Source of the DNA: CAYQNU01 sp964419055
Lineage (GTDB): Bacteria > Bacteroidota > Bacteroidia > Flavobacteriales_D > Parvicellaceae
Direction: 5' to 3'
DNA: 64,000 nt
Assembly (NCBI GenBank): GCA_964419055.1
Contig: CAYQNU010000014.1
Span: forward strand, 53,622-117,621
Below, in pieces: positions 49,850 through 59,203 of the stretch; position 1 is the first letter of the stretch, and every line of letters begins with the position of its first letter. A program made the position numbers and the translations under genes. Below the pieces are notes generated by a model. The model was not told the DNA's origin. It ran no database searches and worked only from the letters and a program-made list of their open reading frames with translations.

Positions 49850-50356
49850 TTACTCCTTTTCCCAATGGATTTCACTAGCCAAAAAACCATCCATTTCCAT
49901 AGAAGCAATCACTTCTTCTTGATACGATTCAATGGAAGTTATGGCATCAGTACCTTTTACCAATAAAGAAATATCATTTGTGATGAGCTTGGAATTAGTG
50001 TACTTTACGTGGTACACATAATAGGCTTCTGTAGTTGTTCCGTCAATAACTTGTTGCAATACAAAAAAAGTTTTTCCTTTAAGTATTGTTAACCAACCTA
50101 TAAACTCATCTCCATCGGCCATAAACGATGAACCTTTTTCATCTATGTGAACATTATACGTATTTAATTCGGTACCTTTAGTAATGGTAACGCCAGTAGA
50201 TTCCGAATTTACAGAATCGTTTTTCCAAACACCTAATAATTGTTTATCCAAGGCAACTTCTCCTTTTTTGCCTAAAGGATAGCTGGAAGATACAGGACAA
50301 GCCGTTAGCATAAGCATTCCGGCAATAATCAACAAAAATGGGTAAAAAGATTTCAT
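49850..50356 (-). CDS. Small lipoprotein
   Basis: 168 aa. MKSFYPFLLIIAGMLMLTAC carries a lipobox (LTAC, Cys 20). After a short linker a beta-rich domain follows: LDKQLLGVWKNDSV near 38-50, then YNVHIDEKGSSFMADGDEFIGWLTILKGKTFFVLQQ. This recalls small lipocalin-like lipoproteins of Bacteroidetes but I cannot assign a family. Own promoter 60 bases upstream. Confidence 0.6.
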   Translation of the reverse strand: MKSFYPFLLIIAGMLMLTACPVSSSYPLGKKGEVALDKQLLGVWKNDSVNSESTGVTITKGTELNTYNVHIDEKGSSFMADGDEFIGWLTILKGKTFFVLQQVIDGTTTEAYYVYHVKYTNSKLITNDISLLVKGTDAITSIESYQEEVIASMEMDGFLASEIHWEKE

Positions 50357-50415
50357 AAAATGGTGTTTAGATTTAATTTAAGTACTTTTTAAGAACAACT
50401 AAGTTCAAAGTGCAC

Positions 50416-50423
50416 CAAAGTTA
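50416..50423 (-). promoter_or_regulatory. Promoter of the small lipoprotein at 49850
   Basis: TAACTTTG on the minus strand, followed by GTGCAC. Confidence 0.5.
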
Positions 50424-50533
50424 ATTATTTTTTCCAAACTTTTTCTAAGGTTCGAAAAAGTATATGAATAATCATTTTTTAAGTGTTGATTAATAAATCA
50501 TTTTTAGATACTTTGAAAATGATGAGCTATTCA

Positions 50534-51583
50534 TTAATTCCAAGGTCCAGAGGTGGTTACATTTACCAATTCACCATTTGGCTTTATTTTATATAATCCG
50601 CCAGCTCCGCCCAACCACAGATTGCCTTTTTGGTCTTCCAACATGCCCATAATGGAAATGGGAACATTGTAGTGTTTAAAGGCGGTTCCATCGTAACAGT
50701 AAACACCTTTTTTAACGGTACTTATCCAAATATTTTCTGATTTATCTCTGTACATTCCATACACATCACCGTCATTAAAACCATCAATTTCTGGAAATGA
50801 AATAATCTCATTACCTACCATTTTATTAACACCACCCTTTCCAAACCGTTTTTCGGGGTCAGGATCATCATGTTCAGCAACTCTGGTACCTATCCAAATG
50901 CTTCCATCTTTTCCAAATTCTATTTGACTGACATTGTTAGAATGCAGCCCATCTTTTTTGAGAACATGGGTAAATGATTTCCCATCATATTTGCAGGCTC
51001 CATAACCGTCTCTTAAAATCCAAATATTGCCCTCGAGATCTTCGCGAATATTGGTAATCCAATGTTTAGTATCCTCGTTTATTTTAGTATCCACATCAGG
51101 GTAGGGTACTGAAAAAGGTTGAAATGTTTTACCGTCAAATGTATAGACCCCATTCCATGTGCCCACCCAAAACCTATTTTTACTATCAATGAGCAGATTG
51201 GCTACCATATTGCTGCCAAATTCTTCTGCTACTTTGTAATTGGTGAATTGTTTCCCATCGTATTGGGATACCCCATCTCCTGTATGCATCCAATACACTC
51301 CGTTTGAATCCTCAATTATACCCGTAACTCTTTCAGAAGGCAACCCATCCTTAGGGGTATAGTAATGTAATTCTTTTCCATCATATCGTGCCAAACCCTT
51401 ATCTAATGTCCCAAACCATAAATTTCCTTTGGAGTCTTCGAATACACTGGTAACGTATTCAGCAATTTGTGAACCTTTTTGAGGTTCTGCTGGAGTTTCT
51501 TGTGTTACGGTTGCTACTTTTTTCTCTTGAGAATTACAAGAAATAAAAACAATCGGTAATAGAAGCAAGAAGAAAATTTTCAT
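50534..51583 (-). CDS. Seven-bladed beta-propeller lipoprotein (Reg_prop type), paralogue 1
   Basis: 349 aa. Lipobox FISC (Cys 16: MKIFFLLLLPIVFISCNSQ). Seven propeller blades, each with the Reg_prop pattern: V..I.ED..GN.W.GT...G...YDGK.F..Y (e.g. VTSVFEDSKGNLWFGTLDKGLARYDG). Reg_prop blades usually form the periplasmic sensor part of hybrid two-component proteins. Here there is no kinase, membrane helix or Y_Y_Y domain, so the propeller is a free lipoprotein. Paralogues lie at 52328-53425 and 61203-62246. Own promoter box at 51620. Confidence 0.85.
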   Translation of the reverse strand: MKIFFLLLLPIVFISCNSQEKKVATVTQETPAEPQKGSQIAEYVTSVFEDSKGNLWFGTLDKGLARYDGKELHYYTPKDGLPSERVTGIIEDSNGVYWMHTGDGVSQYDGKQFTNYKVAEEFGSNMVANLLIDSKNRFWVGTWNGVYTFDGKTFQPFSVPYPDVDTKINEDTKHWITNIREDLEGNIWILRDGYGACKYDGKSFTHVLKKDGLHSNNVSQIEFGKDGSIWIGTRVAEHDDPDPEKRFGKGGVNKMVGNEIISFPEIDGFNDGDVYGMYRDKSENIWISTVKKGVYCYDGTAFKHYNVPISIMGMLEDQKGNLWLGGAGGLYKIKPNGELVNVTTSGPWN

Positions 51584-51619
51584 TCGATTTTGGTTTTAAT
51601 AATAGTGTAAGATACTGAA

Positions 51620-51627
51620 CAAAGGTA
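51620..51627 (-). promoter_or_regulatory. Promoter of propeller lipoprotein 1
   Basis: TACCTTTG on the minus strand, 37 bases before the ATG. Confidence 0.5.
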
Positions 51628-51660
51628 TTTATTTTAAGATTCGATAGAGCATCATCTTCT

Positions 51661-52242
51661 TTAGTCATCAATTCCTTTTCCATTTAAAATGTGCTGATAA
51701 TATTTTTCAATTCTTGATAAACGTGTTTGAGCTTGTTTAGCTTGATTGAAGTAAAATAAATACCCTTTTTGTCTGCCTGGTGTTAAACCATAAAATGCAT
51801 TGCTAAGTTCAGCGTCTTCGTTGAGTGCTTGCTGAAATTCTTCAGGAATGGGATAATCAGCTACTTTTTTCAATTCAACTTTTTTACCCGATTTTTCAAT
51901 TTCAATGGCTTGCTGAATCAATCGAGTTATTTCCTCTTTCAAATGCAGGATTTGGGTCGAATCTGTAAACCTTATTTGTCGGGCAGATTGCACATTTTCC
52001 GTTTGTTGAATCAACATACCTTTTGGGTCATTAAGTAAAGCTCCTTTGTGAAAAAGTACCGCGCAATATTCTTTGAAACCGTGAATCAACAGTACATTTT
52101 TCCCATTTAAGGTATAACAAGGGTGCATCCATTTATAGTCTTCAACGAGTACATTTTCTTGACGTATTATTTCACGAAGTAAGGTATATTCCTCTTTCCA
52201 TTTTGATTCTTTTTCGAAAAAGTGTTCTATTTGCGGGTTCAT
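51661..52242 (-). CDS. YdeI/OmpD-associated family protein with DUF1801-like N-terminus
   Basis: 193 aa. The N-terminal part (WKEEYTLLREIIRQENVLVEDYKWMHPCYTLNGKNVLLIHGFKEYCAVLFHKGALL) is the DUF1801 / YdhG type; the C-terminal YdeI part has PIPEEFQQALNEDAELSNAFYGLTPGRQKGYLFYFNQAKQAQTRLSRIEKY. Such two-part proteins are common in Bacteroidetes and are of unknown function. It is separated from propeller lipoprotein 2 by 85 bases. Confidence 0.88.
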   Translation of the reverse strand: MNPQIEHFFEKESKWKEEYTLLREIIRQENVLVEDYKWMHPCYTLNGKNVLLIHGFKEYCAVLFHKGALLNDPKGMLIQQTENVQSARQIRFTDSTQILHLKEEITRLIQQAIEIEKSGKKVELKKVADYPIPEEFQQALNEDAELSNAFYGLTPGRQKGYLFYFNQAKQAQTRLSRIEKYYQHILNGKGIDD

Positions 52243-52327
52243 AATGAGTTAATTCTTATATATTTAAAGTTTTAATTTAGTTCTATTGTTTCTTTCAAAC
52301 AAACAACCTAGTTGAGTGTATTTATTT

Positions 52328-53425
52328 TTAAAATTTTCGTTCAAAAGATTTGCCATTGAATACATAAACCGACCCATTGGCCATTCCAAACCAGAGTTGG
52401 TCATTCTTATCTTGGTAAATGGACATGGCAAAATCATTGTTCAGCCCATCTTTTTTGGAGTAATTCACAACGTTTTCGCCATCATATTTCCATATTCCGG
52501 CATCTCGATCACCAAACCATATAGCGCCATTTTTATCTTCCAAGATGGAAAATATGTGTTCTAGTGTACCTGGAGGTGATAGATCTCCACTTCTTGTGCT
52601 GTTTGGATGTATGAGATTATGCTTTTCAGAAAAATTAATTATCGTATCATTTTCCATAAGCAATACACCAATGCCATTATTTCCAATCCAAAGTCTTCCT
52701 TTTGAATCTTCTAGAATACTTCGTATGTGAAGCGCTTCTATCTTTCGATCATACCCTAAGGTTTCATCATTAATAATTTTGAAATCCTTGCCATTATAAC
52801 CAAAAACGCCTGCATAGGTGCCTATCCAAATCCTATTGTTTTTGCCTTTTGAAAGACATGTTGCTGCAAATAAATTATTATTGGGATTAAGGACTTTATG
52901 TGGGGGGAATTCCAAATAATTCATTTTTTTTCCATCAAATCTAAAAACACCCTCATTATTTCCTGCCTCAAACCATAAGTCATTATCTGATTTCATCCAA
53001 GTAGCTTTCATCTCAATATCGTCTGCATTCGATCGAATAACCATTTGTTGACCATCATAACTACATACGCCTTTTTGGGTATTAAACCAAATAATACCTT
53101 GGTTATCCTCTTGAATAGTGTGAATTTGATTGTCAATCAATCCTTCATTGGTGGTAAAGTAGGTAAAAGTAGTGCCATCGAAGCGAGCTACACCTTCTTG
53201 AAGGCTACCAAACCAAAAATTACCTTTACTGTCTTGAAAGACAGCTCGTATTCCTGAGGTAAATTTTAACGTGTCATTAAAAGAAGTGTTTGCTACTTCG
53301 GTTTTAGTAATTGAATCTAATTGAGTTAAAGGTTGATTTTTGGAGGCTTGTCCGTTGCATGATGCGAAGATCATCGATATGACCAGTAATTTAAAGAAGG
53401 TGGTTTTTAGTTGAAACATGTTCAT
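52328..53425 (-). CDS. Seven-bladed beta-propeller lipoprotein (Reg_prop type), paralogue 2
   Basis: 365 aa. Lipobox ASC in FKLLVISMIFASCNGQASKNQ. Start may be ATG 53425 or 53419 (MFQLKTTFF). Same architecture as the gene at 50534: repeated blades of the IRAVFQDSKGNFWFGSLQEGVARFDG kind. The end (NDFAMSIYQDKNDQLWFGMANGSVYVFNGKSFERKF) closes the propeller. It has no kinase or signalling output domain. Between paralogues 1 and 2 lies only the YdeI gene. Confidence 0.85.
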   Translation of the reverse strand: MNMFQLKTTFFKLLVISMIFASCNGQASKNQPLTQLDSITKTEVANTSFNDTLKFTSGIRAVFQDSKGNFWFGSLQEGVARFDGTTFTYFTTNEGLIDNQIHTIQEDNQGIIWFNTQKGVCSYDGQQMVIRSNADDIEMKATWMKSDNDLWFEAGNNEGVFRFDGKKMNYLEFPPHKVLNPNNNLFAATCLSKGKNNRIWIGTYAGVFGYNGKDFKIINDETLGYDRKIEALHIRSILEDSKGRLWIGNNGIGVLLMENDTIINFSEKHNLIHPNSTRSGDLSPPGTLEHIFSILEDKNGAIWFGDRDAGIWKYDGENVVNYSKKDGLNNDFAMSIYQDKNDQLWFGMANGSVYVFNGKSFERKF

Positions 53426-53448
53426 TTTTAACGATTTTGGGGTGTTAA

Positions 53449-54176
53449 TTAATCGCAGGATCGGAATGTAAATGACGCTTTATCAATTCTGTCGTCTTTA
53501 TTCAACAAGGTAACGGTTTTAATTAATTCTTTAGCGTTCAAATTTACCGTTCTTAGAGAATAGAGTAGTGGGTTATGTTCCTTAAGTACCTCTATTCCTT
53601 TGTAATCGTTGATTATTAGGTCAATGTTTTGCTCTGTTTTTAAACGGGTTGTGATTACATTCGATAAAGCAGCATCAAAATCCGACACAGCCACTTTTTC
53701 GCAATCAAAACCATAATCCTTGTAACCCATTTTTCTGGCAAGTTTCAGAAAGTAAGTCACACTATCAGCATGAACGGGATAATAAGAACACTTCCCTGTT
53801 GCCCACCATTCCATGGGAAAACCTTTTTTTCTGAATTTTTGTAATTCATCAAGCTGACCGTTATTTACAAAAAAAGTAAGGGACCACTCATAGGCCAGAT
53901 AAAGGCTATCTTTTTCCGCAATATTTGTGGTAAATTCTCTTTTAGGATAGGTGTTTTTCGATACCTTTTTTTATTATCACCATCCACCAAAATGGGTTGA
54001 TTTTGAGTTAAACTGTCAGAATGGGTTTTATTAGTGTTCGATTGTGCAGGTATCTCATGAATGTTGGTGTCAACAGCTACCATTTCTTTATCCATTGCAT
54101 TCATTGTTGCCTCTTTTTCCTCCGAGGAGCAAGAAAGCACCAGCATCAAAATCAATACGATGGATATTTTTTTCAT
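53449..54176 (-). pseudogene. Lipoprotein gene broken by a frameshift in an A7 run
   Basis: The N-terminal part (from ATG 54176: MKKISIVLILMLVLSC, lipobox LSC) reads normally to DNKK and then runs into RYRKTPILKE and a stop at 53865. With one extra A in the run at 53966-53972 (7 to 8), the frame continues as VSKNTYPKREFTTNIAEKDSLYLAYEW and joins the second ORF (53449-53814, MEWWATGKCSYYPV) without a break. The joined protein is ~242 aa, with no family I recognise. One base is missing: decay, phase variation or a sequencing error. Confidence 0.8.
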
Positions 54177-54361
54177 TGGTTTGAATTACAACATGGTATA
54201 AACATCTTTCAGCTCTATTATTGGATAAATGTTTTCCCTTTGTATTTTGCGGTCAAAATTTTCCATTTTTTAATTATTTCAAGTAGCGTATTTCCATTTG
54301 TTCAATACAACTTTTAAAGTCAATTCATCAAAGTGTGTTATTAAACTCAGCGGTGAATTGG

Positions 54362-54880
54362 TTACAAGTTTAATTTCATTAAAATATCAGTTTGTTTGTC
54401 ATTTCCAAGAGTAAAGATATGTTTATCAAAGGCTACAAAGCCATTTTTTTTGTAAAACTGAATGGCTCTTGGGTTTTCTTCCCAAACACCCAACCAAAGG
54501 TAGTGCGCATTTTTGAGTTGAGCAATTTTTATAGCTTTTTCGAGCAGCTGCTGGCCTACACCCTTTCCGAAAAATTCTTGGAGCACATAAATGCGTTCAA
54601 TTTCTATTGATTTGTTTTGTTTTATTTCGATTTGTGATGAGCCAACGTTGAGCTTCAAATACCCAATAATTGCGTTGTTTTGTAGAGCAAAATAAAATTC
54701 AGAAAACGGATTAGTAAGTTGAGTGGAAAGAGTTGAAATGGAGAATTCTTCTTCAAGATAGGTGGTCATATTTTCCACCGAGTTGACCGAAGCGAAGGTG
54801 TCATAAAAAGTTTTTCTTGCAATGAGCTGTAGCTGTTCAATGTCATTTAGTGAAGCTTTTATAATGGTTACAGGAGTCAT
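54362..54880 (-). CDS. GNAT family N-acetyltransferase
   Basis: 172 aa from ATG 54880 (MTPVTIIKASLNDIEQL); an ATG seven codons further up is also in frame. Acetyl-CoA-binding motif A is seen in IERIYVLQEFFGKGVGQQLLEKAIKIAQ (R/Q-x-x-G-x-G/A), followed by YLWLGVWEENPRAIQFYKKNGF. Substrate unknown (small amine or protein). Single gene. Confidence 0.92.
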   Translation of the reverse strand: MTPVTIIKASLNDIEQLQLIARKTFYDTFASVNSVENMTTYLEEEFSISTLSTQLTNPFSEFYFALQNNAIIGYLKLNVGSSQIEIKQNKSIEIERIYVLQEFFGKGVGQQLLEKAIKIAQLKNAHYLWLGVWEENPRAIQFYKKNGFVAFDKHIFTLGNDKQTDILMKLNL

Positions 54881-55067
54881 TTTATCACATTCTTTCAACA
54901 ATATTACGATAATTAATGTACCGTTCCGTTACCTCAAAAAATACAAAAAATGGAGAGCTGCCTATAAACCTTTTGATTGAGGTAAAATTTATTTCAAATC
55001 GCAGATGAAAAATGGCTTTTTATGATGATTTTAATGAGGAAGTTTGCTTCTTATCGTATAGTTATCG

Positions 55068-56174
55068 TTACAATTTAATAAATTCAACCCTTCTGTTATT
55101 GGCTTTTCCTTCAGTTGTGGCATTCGTATCTAAAGGTTCAGATTCTCCCTTACCTTCAATGACAATTTTTGAGGATTCAATACCAAAGTTTTTGATCAAA
55201 AATAGTTTTACAGATTCGGCACGTTTTTTTGACAATTCTAAGTTATCATTTTCAGTTCCATCACTATCTGTGTGACCTATTATTTTAACGGTACCCTGTG
55301 CTGATTTAATTGCATTTGCTGCTTGATTCAAAGCAGGCCAAGATTCGGGTTTGATTATGGCAGAATTTACATTAAAATAAATGGCATTTGTTACAAATTT
55401 TGTTTCTGAATCAATCTTAACGGTTGATTTTTCTACCTCGGCTATTTTAAAGTTGGTCAAATAAATTCCGTCTCCCCACATATTGTTGGCCAAAATCAAG
55501 GTATAATTCGTTTTTGTTGGTAAACCATTAGGTAAATCAATATACTTTTTTTCATTGACATACACTTTTATATGGCTACCCATTCGTGAGATAGAGATTC
55601 TATGTGTTTTTCCCATTTTCCAACCATATTTAATATCTTTTCGATCTAATAAACGCTCTCCATCAAAATTCTCTTTTGTAGCCTGACAATACAGCAGTTC
55701 TTCAGATGGATGAATATCAATTTGTACTTGAGCATTTTCATCAAAAGCTGTACTAAATTCGTCTTTAATCACTTTGTTACCAACAATTGTAACGATTAAA
55801 CCACTTTCCATTTCACTCATTTTTTCGGAATCTGCCCACATATCAAATTCAATAGTGAAATTTTCAGGTAAAGTGTTTACGTTTAATGGATAAAAGACTC
55901 CTCTTCTTGGAGTTTTAAGCCAATTTGTATTTTCAGTATTAATTTTTTTAATACCAGGTGATTCTATTTCTTCTGAAGAATCGTGTTCAATTATTTTCCA
56001 TTTGTTTAATCCCGAAGAAAAATCATCATAAAATAGTGTTTTAGTACCAGCTATAAAATCAAAAGTACTGTATGCCTTATTCTCTGCACTGTTTATATCA
56101 TCTTCCTGAGCATAAAACAAAGTACTGCTAATACATAAACAAATGGAAAGCAATGCGTATTTCATATAATTCAT
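55068..56174 (-). CDS. OmpA-family peptidoglycan-binding protein
   Basis: 368 aa. Signal peptide 1-22 (FYAQ); the ATG three codons further in (56165) would also do. Residues ~50-240 are a jelly-roll-like beta-sandwich (FYDDFSSGLNKWKIIEHDS, LIVTIVGNK). The C-terminal OmpA domain (INSAIIKPESWPALNQAANAIKS, IIGHTDSDGTENDNLELSKKRAESVKLFL, EGKGESEPL, NRRVEFI) binds peptidoglycan. This anchors the N-terminal domain to the wall. Own promoter. Confidence 0.9.
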   Translation of the reverse strand: MNYMKYALLSICLCISSTLFYAQEDDINSAENKAYSTFDFIAGTKTLFYDDFSSGLNKWKIIEHDSSEEIESPGIKKINTENTNWLKTPRRGVFYPLNVNTLPENFTIEFDMWADSEKMSEMESGLIVTIVGNKVIKDEFSTAFDENAQVQIDIHPSEELLYCQATKENFDGERLLDRKDIKYGWKMGKTHRISISRMGSHIKVYVNEKKYIDLPNGLPTKTNYTLILANNMWGDGIYLTNFKIAEVEKSTVKIDSETKFVTNAIYFNVNSAIIKPESWPALNQAANAIKSAQGTVKIIGHTDSDGTENDNLELSKKRAESVKLFLIKNFGIESSKIVIEGKGESEPLDTNATTEGKANNRRVEFIKL

Positions 56175-56231
56175 AATAAATCGTTTTAAATTAATTTTTA
56201 AACTAAAATTTTATCTAAATAGAAGAATTGA

Positions 56232-56239
56232 CAAAATTA
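56232..56239 (-). promoter_or_regulatory. Promoter of the OmpA-family gene
   Basis: TAATTTTG on the minus strand, 58 bases before the first ATG. Confidence 0.5.
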
Positions 56240-56358
56240 AATAATTACTCAATTCTATAAACAGATTGGTTGATTTATTTAAAAAATGTATTATAGTTTA
56301 AGTACTTTTAAATTTGATAAATGTTTTTGTGAGTAAACCTATTTTAAATATCAAATAA

Positions 56359-56898
56359 TTAGTATTGAGCACGTTTATAATGCAATTGAACCAGACCTTT
56401 TTCAAATTGTTTGGAAGAGAGCAGTTCTAAAGTTTGTTCGGGTCGTCCTTCTTTAAAAAGTTTTATACCACTTCCCAAAAGTATGGGTACAACCGAAATA
56501 ATATATTCGTCAATGGCATCCAATTGGATCAATTCATGTATAAGAGTTGCCCCACCGTCACAATAGATATTTTTCCCAATACCATTTTTAAGTTGTTGCA
56601 CTAATTCAGCTAGATTACCATTATAAAATGAAGTCTTACCAATTTTGGGTTTTTCAGTTTGGGTAATAACGTATACCTCCCAAGGCCCATTGTCATAATG
56701 AGCGATCCCCACTTCTTTTGCTACATAATCATATGTTTTTCTACCTAAAATGACGGTGTCTATGGTAGATGTGAAGGCCGTATAACCATAATCTTCGCCT
56801 TCTTTTTCAATCATTTTAAGAAAACTTAGATCATCATTTGGTTTGGCAATATAACCGTCTAAACTGGTGGCTATGTATACAATTACTTTTCTATTCAT
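56359..56898 (-). CDS. Dihydrofolate reductase-like protein (RibD C-terminal type)
   Basis: 179 aa from ATG 56898 (MNRKVIVYIATSLDGYIA); ATG 56925 (MTTNSSRKN) is also in frame. Typical features: YIATSLDGYIAKPNDDLSFL, DTVILGRKTYDYV, IYCDGGATLIHELIQLDAIDEYIISVVPILLGSGIKLF. Proteins of this group (YwjB/YyaP type) reduce pterin- or pyrimidine-like substrates, but their role is unsettled. It has no clear promoter box. Confidence 0.9.
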   Translation of the reverse strand: MNRKVIVYIATSLDGYIAKPNDDLSFLKMIEKEGEDYGYTAFTSTIDTVILGRKTYDYVAKEVGIAHYDNGPWEVYVITQTEKPKIGKTSFYNGNLAELVQQLKNGIGKNIYCDGGATLIHELIQLDAIDEYIISVVPILLGSGIKLFKEGRPEQTLELLSSKQFEKGLVQLHYKRAQY

Positions 56899-56986
56899 AT
56901 TTTTTCTACTACTATTAGTGGTCATAAATTAGATATATTTACCTTTCTTTTGATTTAAGTAATAATAGTCATTGATATTAATGATA

Positions 56987-57655
56987 TCACAACTTTTCCA
57001 CTGCACCTGACCCCGTTATGTCTTGGGTTAAGGTAGGGTTACCTTGATACTGAATGTCTCCGCTACCTGAAATAGTGGCTTGCAAACTCTCCGATACCGT
57101 TATTGAAATAGTACCACTACCCGAAACTTCACAGTCAGCAGTTGCAGCGTTGATTTTTAGCAAATTCAAAGTTCCCGAACCTGAAATAGAGCAGTTAATA
57201 TTGGGCGTCATGATGTCTTGCTCCACATTGATGGTTCCACTACCCGAAATACTCAATTCATTCAACCCAGAAAACGAATTCAAAAGGTCAACTGTTGAAC
57301 TTCCCAAAATAGAAATTTTAGTTAAATCACCCTTAACATAAATTTTTGCTGTAGCTTCCGAATTGCTTATTGAAATATTATCTGCAGTTTTTATAATTAA
57401 TTTGTTGTCAACTACCTCAAATTTAAGATGCTGAATGATGTTTTCATAATCTGAAAATTCAACCTTGTTTTCAGCACCCAATACCACCTCCACTTTACAA
57501 CCATTTTCTATTTCAATCTCTGTGAAAGGAGTAAGAGATTGTGTGTTGGTTATGATTTTTCCACTGCCTTCGATTGTATTATTTTCGTTCATACACGAAG
57601 AAAATAGGAAAACGAGTACTAAAGTAATGATGGGAAGTCTGTTGAATAATTTCAT
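56987..57655 (-). CDS. DUF2807 (head-GIN domain) lipoprotein
   Basis: 222 aa. Lipobox SSC (Cys 21). The repeated right-handed beta-helix of DUF2807: GSGKIITNTQSLTPFTEIEIENGCKVEV, then GSSTVDLLNSF, ISGSGTINVEQ, ISGSGTLNLLK, VSGSGTISITV, ISGSGDIQYQG. A common envelope protein family of unknown role in Bacteroidetes. It is the first gene downstream of repeat copy a. Confidence 0.93.
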   Translation of the reverse strand: MKLFNRLPIITLVLVFLFSSCMNENNTIEGSGKIITNTQSLTPFTEIEIENGCKVEVVLGAENKVEFSDYENIIQHLKFEVVDNKLIIKTADNISISNSEATAKIYVKGDLTKISILGSSTVDLLNSFSGLNELSISGSGTINVEQDIMTPNINCSISGSGTLNLLKINAATADCEVSGSGTISITVSESLQATISGSGDIQYQGNPTLTQDITGSGAVEKL

Positions 57656-57763
57656 ATTTTATGTTTGTTGAGTACTTACTTTGTCCGGTTTTCAGTTTTT
57701 GGTTTTTTTTATATTGTATGAAATCAGTTCCCTTTTTCAACGTACCAGTAGGATGAAAACAGT

Positions 57764-57806
57764 TGAAAAACCTCCATTCACTCATCAAAAGTACTATTTT
57801 TTTGAT
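57764..57806 (-). repeat. Promoter repeat, copy a
   Basis: AACCTCCATTCACTC-ATCAAAAGTACTATTTTTTT-GAT. On the minus strand it contains TACTTTTG (57786-57793), 131 bases before the DUF2807 ATG. One of six copies in 57.7-63.2 kb, all in this orientation. The remaining bases of the 401-base gap 57656-58056 hold only a short AAGGA/TCCTT-type inverted repeat near 57951-57978. Confidence 0.7.
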
Positions 57807-58056
57807 ATGATTAGCTCATAATTATGGCAGTTTCGTTCTTTTTAAAAAAAAGATTTTTGCTGCAAAATGTATAAAGACAACTTTTTTATGAGAATTTTCA
57901 TTCCGAATTAAACATTACGATTTGTTTTGAGCATACCTATATCAGAGTAGGTAAGGAGTTTAAATCCTTTTGTTGGTACCGTTGCCCGCCAAATGAAAAA
58001 CCCATTTTTCTGGCTAATTACGTAATTATATTTACTATTTGCAATAAAACATTTTT

Positions 58057-58485
58057 TTATGATTTTTCATTTTCAATTTGTGGCCATTTATAAGCATATC
58101 GGATAATGAGAAACAGAAGGACAAGTTCAATGGCTGCCGCAAAATACATATGCAACCAAGCCTCTCCAACCAAATTGAAAAGCATATAAGGAATAAGAAT
58201 GATAGCCAATATTATATTTGTTAGGCGATTTACTTTAGCAGGTAAAATTAAAGATAGAAAAATCATTAATATCGGTATAGTGGCTAAGACAAGAGCTATA
58301 AAAATAAATTCTTGTGTAATATCAAATACGAATACTTTACCTTTGGTAATATCGTCAATCTTACTTGGCATATACAATGCAAAGTAATCAACATAAATAT
58401 AAAGAAACATAAAACTCGCCCAAAGTGAAGCAAGCTTTAGTTTCACATTAACTATGATGTCTTCCAATTTTTTTTGCTCGCTCAT
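58057..58485 (-). CDS. DUF6326 small membrane protein
   Basis: 142 aa from ATG 58485 (MSEQKKLEDIIVNVKLKLASLWASFMFLYIYVDYF). Four hydrophobic helices (LASLWASFMFLYIYVDYFALY, FIFIALVLATIPILMIFLSLI, LTNIILAIILIPYMLF, IELVLLFLIIRY). Resembles the DUF6326 family, in which the first helix carries the LW..FM..YIY.DYF stretch. Function unknown. The stop codon of the outer-membrane gene is five bases upstream; both follow the Crp-like gene. Confidence 0.78.
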   Translation of the reverse strand: MSEQKKLEDIIVNVKLKLASLWASFMFLYIYVDYFALYMPSKIDDITKGKVFVFDITQEFIFIALVLATIPILMIFLSLILPAKVNRLTNIILAIILIPYMLFNLVGEAWLHMYFAAAIELVLLFLIIRYAYKWPQIENEKS

Positions 58486-58489
58486 AAAA

Positions 58490-59119
58490 TTAAAAATTAA
58501 ATCCGATATTAAGTCCTGGTTCTGGAAAGATAAATTTAGACCATTTATCATCCAATTGTTTAAACCCATCTGGTAATTCTGTATGATAAGCACGGTGAGT
58601 CATACATATGGAAGGTTGAAAGAAAAATTTGTCTTTAAATAGTTTGATGTGAAAGCCAATACGGTATGAGTTAAAAATCTGAAACCCATCTTTAATTTTA
58701 TTGCCGTAATCATTCGAAAAAATTTGCCAAGTAGGCATAATATCTAATTGGGCATACAATCCTTTATGTAAAAATCGTTGATAAGACGCTGTTAATCCAA
58801 TTTCACGAACATATCCAGGAAATTTTTCCTCAGGATTTTTGTAAGCTTTGTTTAAAAAAGGATGAATACCATTTGGCCATGCATATTTCCAGGTTTTTGG
58901 TGATACTCTAATAATATCTTTCCCTGTAAGCCGATAACCTATATCCAGTTGAGCAAAGTTTGGTGGATTATCTGTATCAAAATTACCCAAGATAACAAAA
59001 AGAGAAGTCCCAATGAACCACTTTTTATAAGTGCTGTCTTGTTTTGCATATTGTGCGTTTACTTGAAGATTGCTTACCAACATTAAGGCAAGTACAATCC
59101 ATAAAATTTTCTTTTGCAT
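58490..59119 (-). CDS. Outer-membrane-like protein
   Basis: 209 aa from ATG 59119 (MQKKILWIVLALMLVSNLQVNAQ); the frame continues upstream but only across the promoter. Signal peptide ~1-23. Strand-like stretches (WFIGTSLFVILGNF, FAQLDIGYRLTGKDIIRV, EIGLTASYQRFLHKGLYAQLDI, YRIGFHIKLFKDKFFFQPSICM) and GLNIGFNF at the end fit a beta-barrel. No family. Gap to the DUF6326 gene is 4 bases: an operon. Confidence 0.68.
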   Translation of the reverse strand: MQKKILWIVLALMLVSNLQVNAQYAKQDSTYKKWFIGTSLFVILGNFDTDNPPNFAQLDIGYRLTGKDIIRVSPKTWKYAWPNGIHPFLNKAYKNPEEKFPGYVREIGLTASYQRFLHKGLYAQLDIMPTWQIFSNDYGNKIKDGFQIFNSYRIGFHIKLFKDKFFFQPSICMTHRAYHTELPDGFKQLDDKWSKFIFPEPGLNIGFNF

Positions 59120-59149
59120 ATATTCTTTATTTGACGTTAAACAATATTG

Positions 59150-59157
59150 CAAAAGTA
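59150..59157 (-). promoter_or_regulatory. Promoter of the outer-membrane-like gene
   Basis: TACTTTTGCA on the minus strand, about 31 bases before ATG 59119. It shows that the first ORF methionine (59152) cannot be used. Confidence 0.55.
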
Positions 59158-59203
59158 GATTTGTGATAGGCTACAACTCGTTCACTTAAGTTAAGAAATG
59201 AAT

